From positions 22,306,492 to 22,370,491 of the forward strand of contig CM075194.1 in NCBI GenBank assembly GCA_037577475.1: a DNA stretch of 64,000 nt. The letters run 5' to 3'. The translations under genes were made by a program, and so were the position numbers. Within the stretch, counting starts at the first letter, position 1. Every line of letters begins with the position of its first letter. Source of the DNA: Chaunax sp. Z400 (taxonomy: Eukaryota; Chordata; Actinopteri; Lophiiformes; Chaunacidae). Positions 48,801-58,119 of the stretch are shown here, piece after piece. The notes under the pieces are model-generated. The model was not told the DNA's origin, made no database searches, and saw only the letters and a list, made by a program, of their open reading frames with translations.

Positions 48801-51800
48801 TTCAAGGAAGACTTTGGAGAGGAAGCAGATGACAAGCCATCCAATTTACTGAGACCAGACGATTACAACGCCATCTTTTCTGGCAACGTGGACGATCACT
48901 TCAGGATAGGTACAGTTTAACAAACATGAGTCAAGACGCTCCTTAAGTGTTTTTGTGTGAGGCTATGTTCCTGTCTTCCCTCCTCATCAGGTGTCTCCAT
49001 CATGAGGGGCAGCATTCGTCTGTACTCCCCCTTTTATTCATCAGACATCATCATTGCATCTCCGCTTGGCCTCCGTACAGTGCTGGGAGCACAAGGAGAG
49101 AGTAAGAGAGACTTTGACTTCCTCTCGTCCATAGAGCTGCTGGTGTTGGACCAGGCAGATGTCTTCCTCATGCAGAACTGGGAACATGTCTTGGTAAGAA
49201 CACCCACTTGACAACATGACCCATTACTGTATGACTGCATCTGCTCTGCAGCAGCATGTTATTTCTGCTGGGAAGGATGTGGCGCCATCTGCTGTTACAC
49301 AGTATGTTAAAGTGAAGCATTCATATAGACATGAAGGAAAATGTTGCTGGAGTCTTGTCAGGGTATTTCAGGAGGTTTTACTCTGCCTTTCTAAAGGCTG
49401 GTTAGACCAGTCTCAGTTGTAATAAATACACCATTAAATCTGTCAAAGATTTGCCTTTAAACGTTGATGTCCTGCGTAAAATCACCTGGTCCACCCTTCT
49501 CTACAGCATGTGATGAAGCACATGAACCTGCAGCCGCTGGACTCCCATGGAGTAGACTTCTCCAGGGTTCGGATGTGGAACCTGAACAACTGGGCCAAAC
49601 ACTACCGGCAGACGCTGGTGTTCAGCTCCATCCAGGACCCACAGATCAACAGCATCCTCACCAAGCACTGTGCCAACTACCGTGGACAGGTACCACATTT
49701 TACACACAATGAAAACCTGCTCCTGAGACTGAACATTCATTACAGGGTGCAGTTTAGCTGAACATACCATTAACAGGCAGACATGATCTTACAGAGTTAA
49801 TCCTCAGCATCCACACTCATTTTATTAGCTAGATATCCCTGGAAAGCCCTGGTTAGCTATCCTGCTTATCTTTTTAAGATAAACTGTGAAAACATGTTCT
49901 TTTTTTCTTTTTCATTTGATGCAGCTTTTAAAAAAAGTTAATTCTCTGCGTGTTTGTTGTCTCAGATTTCCACTAAGAACATCCCCAAAACCGGGTCCAT
50001 CTGCCAGGTGCTGGTTCAGCTGCCTCATGTGTTTCAGATGTTCTCCTCTGACAGCTTCCTGGACCAAGATGCTCGGTAAGGTGACCACAGGTGATCCTTG
50101 TGGTGCGATCACCGCCAAACTGGTAACAGTAAAAGTATGATGATTACCTTGGCAGATCCTGTTTGTAATAATGTAATGTAATGTAAATAGAGCTGTTACT
50201 CCGCGCCAGGAAGGCAAGCTTCACCGTTTAAAAACCTGAGACAGGAATTCAGTTACCTGTTATGCCCTGTTCAGACCAAAGATGTGTGACAAGACGAGAT
50301 AAAACTTGCTACTACTTGCAATGCATGCATCGCAAGTATGCAGATGCTTGTGAACTGTTCTTAAAATACTATGTCATGCCAGTCATGTGTCTCCACCCTG
50401 TCCAGCTAATGTTAATCAGTCAAAACAGCGATGCACGCAAAACGTCATGGATGACAAATAAACACCGAGCCAACAACGTGGGCAGCTCCATATTCTCCTC
50501 CCTCTGATGCTCCACAGTTAGTCTGTCTCTATTCCATAAACCACCAGCTCTGAGGACCAGAAACATGTTGGGCTAGGCTCAAGACACTCAGGACTGAAGT
50601 AGCGGCAGGCCGTAGGATCTACAGGATGGACCCAAAGCTTTAGCACCGTGATCATAGCTGCCGTGTTCACTGCTGACATGAGCTCAAACCAGACGCAGGA
50701 GGTTTTCTGTGATGATACTCATCCAGAGTGTTAGAGAAGTGGTTTAACTCTTGAGAAAAACAAATCAGATTTTGTTGGAATCTGATGTTGTATCAGTTAT
50801 GTGTGTGATTGTGGAGCTACCCAGTGTAGGGACCGAAGTCACCATACAGCGATAAATCACGTATTTGGAAAAGAAAAACAGATTTATAATAATTATAACA
50901 TACAAACATTTAAAGTTATGTCTCCCCTGCGCTTAAATAAGAAACATATGTCGTTTGCCGGTGGTTACAAAATTATTTGAAGTACCTACCTAGTTTTGCA
51001 CCACCCTCCATCCTCATAAATAACAAACAGTCCCTAAAGGAACATGAATAGAGTTTTCTGTTTGGAAAACAACACTAAATAGGTTTTGTTCTTGAGTGGA
51101 GCATTTTCCTATAAAGAATACAGTGTCTGGCGTTCATGCACATTTGGGCAGTGTAAAAAAGCATATGAAATAATCTTTCATAGTAATTGAGCTAACAGTT
51201 TGAAATAGTCGTGATATCGGATTGAAATCATATCGCCCAGTCCTCCATCAGCCAGAGTCCTCCATCAGCCAGAGTCCTCCATCAGCCAGAGTCCTCCATC
51301 AGCCAGAGTCCTCCATCAGCCAGAGTCCTCCATCAGCCAGAGTCCTCCATCAGCCAGAATCCTCCATCGAGCAGTTCACACTGCACCAAGTTTTCCCTGC
51401 AGCATCTGGAAACGGTTTCGTCTCGTTGTGAATCTTTGGTCTGAACTGATTAAATGCCTAAATATAAGTACATCTCTCCAGTGGTGGATCTAGAATGTTT
51501 CTAAATCAGGGGCCATAGAGGGGTCACATTTTTTACAGAGGGGCCAACTATATGTCCAACATTCATGCACATTTCCTTATTCAGTAAGATGTATACACAG
51601 AATATTTCACCAGTCATTCATTGTTTGCTGTTGGCTCAATAGCTTTTAGTAAAGACACATATAATGGAATATATTATGCAAATTGTGCCTTTTTCAAACA
51701 CATTTTGTACATCAAAAAAGTTTAGCAATTATTGAATTTTAAACTAGGATGCATAAATAAATATAAAACATAACACACTTTTTTCCAATTAGGTAATACA

Positions 51801-53625
51801 TAAAATAATTTTTTTTGAAATTATCACACAGTCAAGTATTGAAGTTGAAAACAAACAGAAAAAAAGACAGACAAGTGACAGGACAGGGGCACTTCAGGGG
51901 CCAAGCAGGTTTCAGCTGGGGCCAGTGCCCCTCTGGCCCCGCCCCTGGATCCGCCCCTGCATCGCTCATCCCTTGTAGTTTGAGATTTGAGATTGCACAC
52001 TTTCTCATTCTACTTTTTACTAATTTGCCACATTAATATTCCTCACAGTAATTCTTCCCCTCTTCAGATTATTAGTCCCTTGTTAGCGGTTTTATAAATC
52101 AGTTGTGCTTATAATCTAAATTGTTTTCTTCCTTTTTTAATGTATGTAACACAGTCAAATTCATTGATAAGCAACTGCTCACATCAGCTCTCTTGAAAAA
52201 TACTTGGTTGATCCCGACAAATTTTCTTAAGCTGCTTTATTTCCATTTTTTCCATCCTGTCTGTAGGTTTCAATTCTTTGTAGATAAAGTGCTGCCTCAG
52301 TACAGAGACTCAGTTATGTCCCACACTCTGATCTACATCCCGTCTTACTTCGACTACATCCGCTTGCGCAATTACTTGAAGAAAGAGGAAATAAACTTTG
52401 CCAGCATTTGTGAGTATTCCAGCAGGTCAGAGGTGTCCAGAGCCAGGCACTTTTTCCAGAAAGGGGATAAACACTTTGTGCTCTTCACTGAACGCTTCCA
52501 CTTTTTCAAGAGGTCAGTTCTCTTTAATGCTCCATCAACTAGCTCCACATGTTTGATTCTGTTTGATGTGTCTTTTCTCCCTGTAGAGTTCAGGGTCAGT
52601 CAGCTACTAAAGTTTTCCTTCTGGAAGCTCCTGGTTGATCATTAGGTCAAAGTGGACCTCACTGGCCACCATTCATGAATAGAAAAATCATTAACATTCA
52701 TTCCTACCAGGCCATCTATAATGAGGGGTTAAAGGCAATGCAATCTTTATTATCTTTTTAAGAGTGACACATCATCAGTTGCTTTAACACGTGAAGGAAA
52801 CAAACATGAAGCCTTTTATAGAGTTCAGAAGTTCAACCTCTGACTTCAGCTGTGTATTTGTGAAAAGTTAGGTCAAACCACTATGGTAATTCTTGATTCT
52901 TATCTGAATTATTTCTAATATAACACTAGCTAACAACAAAAGCAACACCTCTGCTGATTTTTTACAGTGTATCTGCACATCATAAAAACCATTGAATTTA
53001 AAAAAAAAAGCCTTTGACGGTATGAGAAAGTTTAAAGTAATTCTTAGTTTTACAGCTACAAAATGTTTTGTTTTTCTTAATTGTATTGCAGACTCTTGGG
53101 AGATGTTGCACACTTTTTTTTATATAGGATTTTATGGGTATTTTGTGGAGTGAAACCAGCAGTAATCAGAAATAGTTGCTATACAGCTGGGGAGTACAAA
53201 AAAAAATGCAATGAAATACCTCTAAGCAATGTTATCCTCACTGGTTTACCATCATACTTTGATTCTCTGGCTGGTATTTCTGTGTTACAGGTATTTAATT
53301 GGATTCTATGTGGTATGAAAATTGCCTTGAGCCCTGCTGAATCCCTGATCTCTGACGTCTTTTATTAAGGTACACCATCAAAGGGATCCAGAACCTGATA
53401 TTTTATGGATTGCCGTCCTTCCCCCACTTCTACAGCGAGGTGTGTAACATGCTGGCAGCGGGAGGTCAGGGGGAGGAGGCCAGCTGGACCTGCACTGCCC
53501 TCTACTCCCGCTACGATGCTCACAAGTTAGCTGCCATCACCGGAGCCCAGCGAGCAGGACAGATGCTGCACTCCAACAAGACTGTTCACCTCTTTATTAC
53601 AGGAGGGGAAGATAAAGCCTCCTGA
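42878..53625 (+). CDS. utp25: utp25 (diexf/def), U3 snoRNA-associated small-subunit processome factor
   Basis: Nucleolar protein of the small-subunit processome; in zebrafish Def is needed for digestive-organ growth. Twelve exons: 42878-42978, 45525-45564, 45772-45946, 46049-46279, 47888-47976, 48072-48482, 48693-48909, 48991-49193, 49507-49689, 49966-50075, 52267-52512 and 53370-53625, giving 753 residues (human 756). All phases agree. Starts MGKRRQKNQLFTNLSKKQKK. An acidic region (about 55-180) follows, then the DEAD-helicase-like core: GLTRPKALILVPFR, SPLGLRTVLGAQGESKRDFD, and LVLDQADVFLMQNWEHVL where helicases have DEAD (about residues 475-478, DQAD). Then come HTLIYIPSYFDYIRLRNYLK, LFTERFHFFKRYTIKGIRNL and the end NKTVHLFITGGED. 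The lack of canonical ATPase motifs is a known family trait. Introns carry several transposons (listed separately). Confidence 0.97.
43549..45230 (+). mobile_element. Tc1-like remnant in utp25 intron 1, split by a later insertion
   Basis: The left part (43549-43751) has TTTATCAGCTGTTCGGAGCA, CAAATCACACAAGAACAG and ACTACTGCAGTCTCAAAATA. The right part (44938-45230) resumes with AGTTGTTAAAACACTGTGCC and TAAGGCCTAAATTTACATAA. The uninterrupted order of these words is seen in the copy at 32205-32760. The transposase is destroyed. Confidence 0.75.
43752..44937 (-). mobile_element. dispersed fish repeat nested inside the Tc1-like remnant
   Basis: About 1.2 kb, bounded by the two halves of the split Tc1-like element. 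Recognisable words include GTTTTAAGCCTCCTCTTAGA, GAGCCAATGCAGAGAGGCTA and CAGCAGCATTCTGGATCAGC, well known as a very abundant interspersed repeat in percomorph spacers. A trinucleotide-like ATA/ATG-rich stretch at 44038-44190 makes long spurious open frames. The strand and family are not certain to me. Confidence 0.65.
46280..47887 (+). other. utp25 intron 4 with dispersed repeat at its end
   Basis: The intron holds an A run (46690-46709). From about 47280 to 47825 there is a repeat containing CCGGATCCACTCCAAAGTCT, TTTCATGAAAACTCGTCAAA and TAATCCTGCTAACAGACATT, ending in CTTGGCGGTGGTAATAA, typical of a common teleost interspersed repeat. No exon was seen before 47888. Confidence 0.55.
50076..51240 (+). 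other. first part of utp25 intron 10
   Basis: AT-rich intron sequence. A TAATGTAATGTAATG pentanucleotide run lies near 50166. No exon was recognised, and this intron (50076-52266) hosts the minisatellite and hAT-like element listed below. Confidence 0.5.
51241..51369. repeat. 17-bp minisatellite, eight copies
   Basis: The unit TCCTCCATCAGCCAGAG repeats with exact 17-base spacing at 51241, 51258, 51275, 51292, 51309, 51326, 51343 and 51360. The first seven copies are nearly identical, and the last changes to TCCTCCATCGAGCAG. A period not divisible by 3 shifts the frame each copy. It lies in utp25 intron 10. Confidence 0.95.
51479..51959. mobile_element. non-autonomous hAT-like element with 8-bp target duplication
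   Basis: Begins CAGTGGTGGATCTAGAATG and ends so that its complement starts CAGGGGCGGATCCAGGGG, a terminal inverted repeat of the hAT CAG type. It is flanked by CATCTCTC (51471-51478) and CATCGCTC (51960-51967), an 8-base duplication with one change. It contains no transposase. A second copy lies at 57220. Confidence 0.8.
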
Positions 53626-54173
53626 TGGAGCTGGACATCATAAAGAGGGACCAGTGCATCAAACCATGGCCCATATCTACTGTACATTAGAACACGAGGG
53701 TGATAGATGGAATGTAGCAAGAAGGATGTAGCAGTGGGTTGCCATCCCATTCCAGAATGCCCAGAAAAGTATTCCACCTGAAAATATATTGACTGGTTTC
53801 CATTACATTTGGACAGAGTTACATTCACTCTTGCAACATGGATATTGGCTTTGTGTTGTAGATGGAACCCATCCACAAACACAAGCCACTAAGTCATTGT
53901 TTTGTTTTTAAAATAGGGGATCGCTGTTTGAAGATATTGTAAAAACATAACTCACTGGTTGTACTTTCAGATTCAGGATACAGTAAAAAATATTCTATCT
54001 TTTTGATTTTTGTTCCAATTATTTGATACGAGTTCATATTTGTCCCAATAGTTGAAAACTAAAATAATGATCCCCATCAGTCTTTAATGTTCTTAGTGTG
54101 GTGAAGTACACAATATACATTTGATTAGAATCAATTAAGGATGTGTTGCCATTGTCTTTGTCTTCATCTGTAT
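53626..54173 (+). other. utp25 3' UTR and flank
   Basis: AT-rich sequence after the utp25 stop. No clear canonical AATAAA was picked out within it. It ends at the inverted-repeat element starting at 54174. Confidence 0.4.
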
Positions 54174-55069
54174 CAGACCTGCCAACCTGACGCAATTTGC
54201 GCAGCAGCTACACATTTTATCTTCAAAGAATGTGATATGTTAGAGTATGCAAAAGGCTGGTGACACCTGAACATCTGTTCACTCCCTACTAATTCCATTG
54301 TACCGAAATTAGCTGCTATTCCCATAGAGGGCCCTCTGAAGGAGTCCTAAATGAATGGGAGTGAATGGAGCTAAAAGGCTAAAATAATTATTTTCACTTA
54401 CTTCTAGACAAAAAAAATCCAAATTTCATTTTAGTTTGTGCAAATTTAGTATCAATTATGTATCAGAAGTGAAATAAAAAAGTACTAATGTCCTTTTGTT
54501 TTTCTAAAAGGGGGGGGGCGATTTTGCCCACAAAAAAAATGCTAGCATTCTGCTAATGAATGCTGATTGGCCAGTTAAGCATTTACGACTGATCGCGACA
54601 GGATGCCCTTCCTCGAAGTCTCCCAGAGTCTACAGACGTTTTTTAAATGTAATCGTTTTTGACAGTAAATGTAGATCTTGTTAATGTAATAGCAGAGATA
54701 TTCCACCGACTCTTAATGCCGTAAAGTAAAGAGCTGTAAAGTGGTTTGTGTTGCGTGATATCACAACTATTTAAAAAAAAGAAGGTATTTGCATATTATA
54801 GCCCAGTGCAGAAACTGGTCTAAACTGGGGTTTAGCCTCTTCTGAACTGACATCAGGTTGTTCTTATGCCAACAAACAGGTGTCTATTCCCATATTTTAA
54901 TATGCCTTAACATTAAAAGAGATCTCAACAATATATAATTGTATTGTTTTATTCCTAGCCCATTTATATGTTGAATAAGCTCATATGGCGTTGAATTGTT
55001 AAATGACTGTCAGCGTTGCGGCTACGCTATTGTGTCACTGAAAATGTTTCCCCCAGGTTGGCAGGTCTG
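54174..55069. mobile_element. non-autonomous DNA transposon with perfect 16-bp inverted ends
   Basis: CAGACCTGCCAACCTG at 54174-54189 is mirrored exactly by CAGGTTGGCAGGTCTG at 55054-55069. The 896-base element has no transposase reading frame. Flanks TCTGTAT and TGTGTAT agree at 6 of 7 bases, but the target duplication is not certain. The CAG ends suggest a hAT-type element. It sits between utp25 and the transporter locus. Confidence 0.7.
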
Positions 55070-55305
55070 TGTATACGAGTGTGTGGATGTGAAACAAATG
55101 AAGAACAAGATCTGTTGGTAGATCAAGTGATCGGAGTGAGAGGATCTAGCATGTTGGATGTATAGCTTTCAGTCCATCTCACTTAGATGTTCTGCATATC
55201 TGTCCTGAAACCAGAGGGAGGTCACAGCCAACATGGATACGGTCAGACCTGACAGTACACATTGTACACCTTACAAATTATAAGGTACACAGCAAAACAT
55301 GCTCC

Positions 55306-55349
55306 TATAAATAACCTCAGTCGAATGACCAGCCCACATAATTATTAAC
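55306..55349 (+). promoter_or_regulatory. candidate promoter of transporter exon 1A (TATA box, HNF1-like site)
   Basis: TATAAATA at 55306-55313 would place the start near 55336, about 100 bases before the exon 1A ATG. CATAATTATTAAC at 55337-55349 matches the HNF1 palindrome GTTAATNATTAAC except for its first two bases. HNF1 sites are known from kidney and intestine transporter promoters, but this one overlaps the predicted start, so its role is uncertain. Confidence 0.4.
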
Positions 55350-55439
55350 TTCTTGGTGTGCTGCAAGAGTGACTTTGGCCGCAGAATTACTGTGTTTTCT
55401 CAACATGTAAAGGTGTCAGAAAACAGACTGTCTGCAATT

Positions 55440-56138
55440 ATGGAAGACGAGACACAGAAGCTCAGGCTGAAGAGGGAAGTGGGGCTGATGGGAGCCGTGT
55501 CCCTCATCGCAGGGACAATGATTGGAGCTGGGATCTTCATGACCCCACAGACAGTGCTGTACTCCATCGGCAGCCCTGGAGCCAGCTTGGTGGTGTGGGC
55601 AAGCAGTGGTTTACTGGTGATACTGGCATCTTTCTGCTACGCTGAGCTGGGCACTGTTATAAGAGAATCAGGGGGAGAATACATCTACATCCTCAGGACG
55701 TCAGGCCCAGTTGTTGCCTTCATGTTAATCTTCAGCTCTGTGTTATTTGTGAGACCTGCTGGTCTTGTTGGCATGGCACTGGGTTTTGCCCAGTATGTTG
55801 TGGCCCCTTTCTACTCAGACTGCCCCCCTCCAGTGCTGCTAGTGAAGTGCGTGGCTGCAGCTGCAATTATACTTCTAGCCATTGTGAACTGCATGAATGT
55901 TCGGCTGTCGATGTCAGTCCAAGTTTTTTTCATGGTGGCCAAAGTTCTGTCCCTGGCAGTCATTATAGTTGGAGGTGTGGTGATGCTTATCAGAGGGCAC
56001 ACGGAAAGCTTTGAAGACTCCTTTGAAAACACAAATGTGGGCATCAGTCCAATTGGTATTGCTTTCTATCAGGGGCTGTGGTCCTATGATGGCTGGAACA
56101 ATCTGAATTATGTTACTGAAGAGTTGAAAAGACCAGAG
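55440..56138 (+). CDS. SLC7-family transporter light chain, first coding exon copy 1A
   Basis: N-terminal half (233 codons, transmembrane segments 1-6) of a heterodimeric amino acid exchanger light chain of the b(0,+)AT / SLC7A9-SLC7A13 type. Starts MEDETQKLRLKREVGLMG. TM1 carries the substrate-site motif GAGIF at residues 29-33. Cys128 in PFYSDC corresponds to the light-chain cysteine that links to the SLC3 heavy chain. TM6 has GLWSYDGWN. The exon ends EELKRPE|GTAAGT in phase 0, the same phase and length as copy 1B. No downstream SLC7 exon lies between 56139 and 58119, so the nearest partner exons are those at 60038-63802, shared with 1B; the spliced product would be 468 residues. An unspliced read-through would stop 17 bases past the exon. 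It could alternatively be an orphan of a lost duplicate gene. Confidence 0.85.
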
Positions 56139-56609
56139 GTAAGTAGAAAGATTTAAGACTCTGTGGAAAGTGTTATTGCACTGAACAAGTTATTATTTGG
56201 ACCAATGAAGTTTTGTATGTAGTGATGCCACCCATCCTCCCCACTATCTCCCTGAGAAAATGAAGTATTAAATGTTTTCTTTTTCTTCTTCTTTTATTTT
56301 ATTCAACAAATAGTGCATATAAATAAAAAATATGATGGCAAAGATAACAAATGAATCATCAACAGTGAGATGAGAATTTTGATTTCTTCTGAGCGTAGTA
56401 TCCTGATTGTATGCATACAGAGGGGGATAATGGAATGTTGCTGCAAAACACCAAGGATAGTGTGGTGATTATTTCTTTCCAGAAATGGTGCACTGGTGGA
56501 CAGAGCCAAAGTGCGTTAAATGTTTTCTTCTGAGGAGAAAAGCAGGAAATAAACTTCGATCTTCGTTAATCCGTAATATATTAAATGTTACATGGGATGT
56601 CAGTGAACT

Positions 56610-56840
56610 CATCGGCTGTGGCTCAGGAGGTAGAGCGGTCTTTCACAGAACAAAAGGTCGGAGGTTCGATCCCCAGCCCCTGCAAGTCTACAAGTTGAAG
56701 TATCCTCGAGCAAAAGATACTGAACCCCAATTTGCTCCCCGGGTGCTGCAATGTAGTGGCAGCCCACTGCTCATCAGGGATGGGTCAAATGCAGAGAAAG
56801 AATTTCCCCCTGTAGGATGAATACAGTATCTAAAAAATAA
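56610..56840 (+). repeat. tRNA-derived SINE
   Basis: Head resembles a tRNA gene with A-box-like GTGGCTCAGGAGGTAGAGC and B-box GGTTCGATCCC, followed by a non-tRNA body (CAAGTCTACAAGTTGAAGTA, GCTGCAATGTAGTGGCAGCC) and an A-rich tail. The cloverleaf is not complete, so it is a SINE and not a tRNA gene. It lies between exons 1A and 1B. Confidence 0.85.
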
Positions 56841-57219
56841 AAAAAACATCAACAGGGTGTCTGCATTACTTTGCAGGCAGGTGGTAGCTGTAATATAATA
56901 TATAAAGAAAGTATATAAAAGTTGAATAATATTGGTCTGAGCACAGAACCTTGTGGAACTCTGACTAACTTTACTGAGCAGGGAGGATTCATAGTTAACA
57001 TGTACAAACTGAGACTGATCTGATATATATGTATAGCTAAAACCTCTAGATCAAGAATAGACTTTTAAAGAAGTTTAATGACAGCTGTTTCATAGGACTG
57101 TGGTACATAGCCTAGTCAGGATGGGCTCTAGGAGACAGGTTGTTGGTTTAGATGAAGAAAAAGTGGAAGTTAGATCAATGGGAGAAAAGCAGTCTAAAGA
57201 TGAATTGCTCCCAGTTGAG
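56841..57219 (+). other. spacer between exon 1A and 1B
   Basis: AT-rich, with no SLC7-like coding piece. Includes part of a decayed interspersed sequence (AATATTGGTCTGAGCACAGA, CCTTGTGGAACTCTGACT) of a type common in fish. Confidence 0.45.
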
Positions 57220-57741
57220 CAGTGACGGATCTAGAATTTTTCTAAATCAGGGGCCATAGAGGGGCCACATTTTTTACAGAGGGGCCAACTATATGTCCAA
57301 CATTCATGCACATTTCCTTATTCAGTAAGATGTATACACAGAATATTTCACCAGTCATTCATTGTTTGCTGTTGGCTTCATAACTTTTAGTAAAGACAGA
57401 CATAATTGAATATTTTATGCAAATTGTGCATTTTTCAAGCACATTGTGTTCACCAACAAAAGTTTAGCAATTATTTAATTTTAAACTAGGATGCATAAAT
57501 AAATATAAAACATAACACACTTTTTTTCCAATTATGTAATACATAAAATAATTAAAAAGAAATTTTTTTTACATGAAAGAAAATACTTACATACTATATT
57601 ACAGCATACACAACAGTTTAGAGGAGAAAAACTTGACACAGTCAAGTATTCAAGTTGAAAACAAACAGAAAAAAGAAAGAAAGACGAGTGACAGGACAGG
57701 GGCACTTCAGGGGCCAATCAGATTTCAGCTGGGGCCTCTAT
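57220..57741. mobile_element. second copy of the hAT-like element, truncated end
   Basis: Begins CAGTGACGGATCTAGAA and follows the 51479-51959 element closely (for example ACATTCATGCACATTTCC and AGGATGCATAAATAAATA). An extra AT-rich segment near 57555-57640 is present, and the right end diverges after CAGCTGGGGCC. It lies between exon 1A and exon 1B of the transporter. Confidence 0.75.
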
Positions 57742-58119
57742 GCACTCTCTTGACTATTATTTATTCATTTATATATTATTACCTGCCTTGTAGTTGGAGA
57801 ACATGCAAGTTCAACTGACATACGGTTCCAAATAATCAGACTGTTGAATGAAATCAGTTAAATGCTTTTTTCACTTTGTCTCTGTTTTGTAACGTCATCA
57901 TGGACAAGCAGAGTCAACCAAACCATCTCAAAGTAAATGACTGACGTGCTGTCAGCCAGAGAGCAATTACCACACCTTAGTTGAGTGGTTATATTGATAG
58001 GTGATTTCACCACCTAGTTGTGAGCTGGCTCTCAGTTAATCTATAGCCAGTTGATTGAAAGTGTGTGCTTGTGCAGTGCACACTGTGAATGCCTGTGTTG
58101 AAGCAGCAGCTTGTGAACC
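57742..58119 (+). promoter_or_regulatory. candidate promoter region of transporter exon 1B
   Basis: A 0.38-kb segment directly before the exon 1B ATG. GTTAATCTATAGC at 58035-58047 resembles an HNF1 half site plus a weak second half (about 9 of 12 bases), 73 bases before the ATG. No convincing TATA box was seen. If 1B is expressed independently of 1A, its promoter should lie here. Confidence 0.3.

Noticed and set aside
51222..51431. CRISPR-like array or repetitive protein frame over the 17-bp repeats
   Set aside because: The units are directly adjacent with no spacers, in a eukaryotic intron. The open frame is a by-product of the tandem repeat.
56610..56700. tRNA-like sequence with A-box and B-box words
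   Set aside because: The cloverleaf cannot be completed and the sequence continues into a SINE body and A-rich tail, so it is a tRNA-derived SINE and not a tRNA gene.
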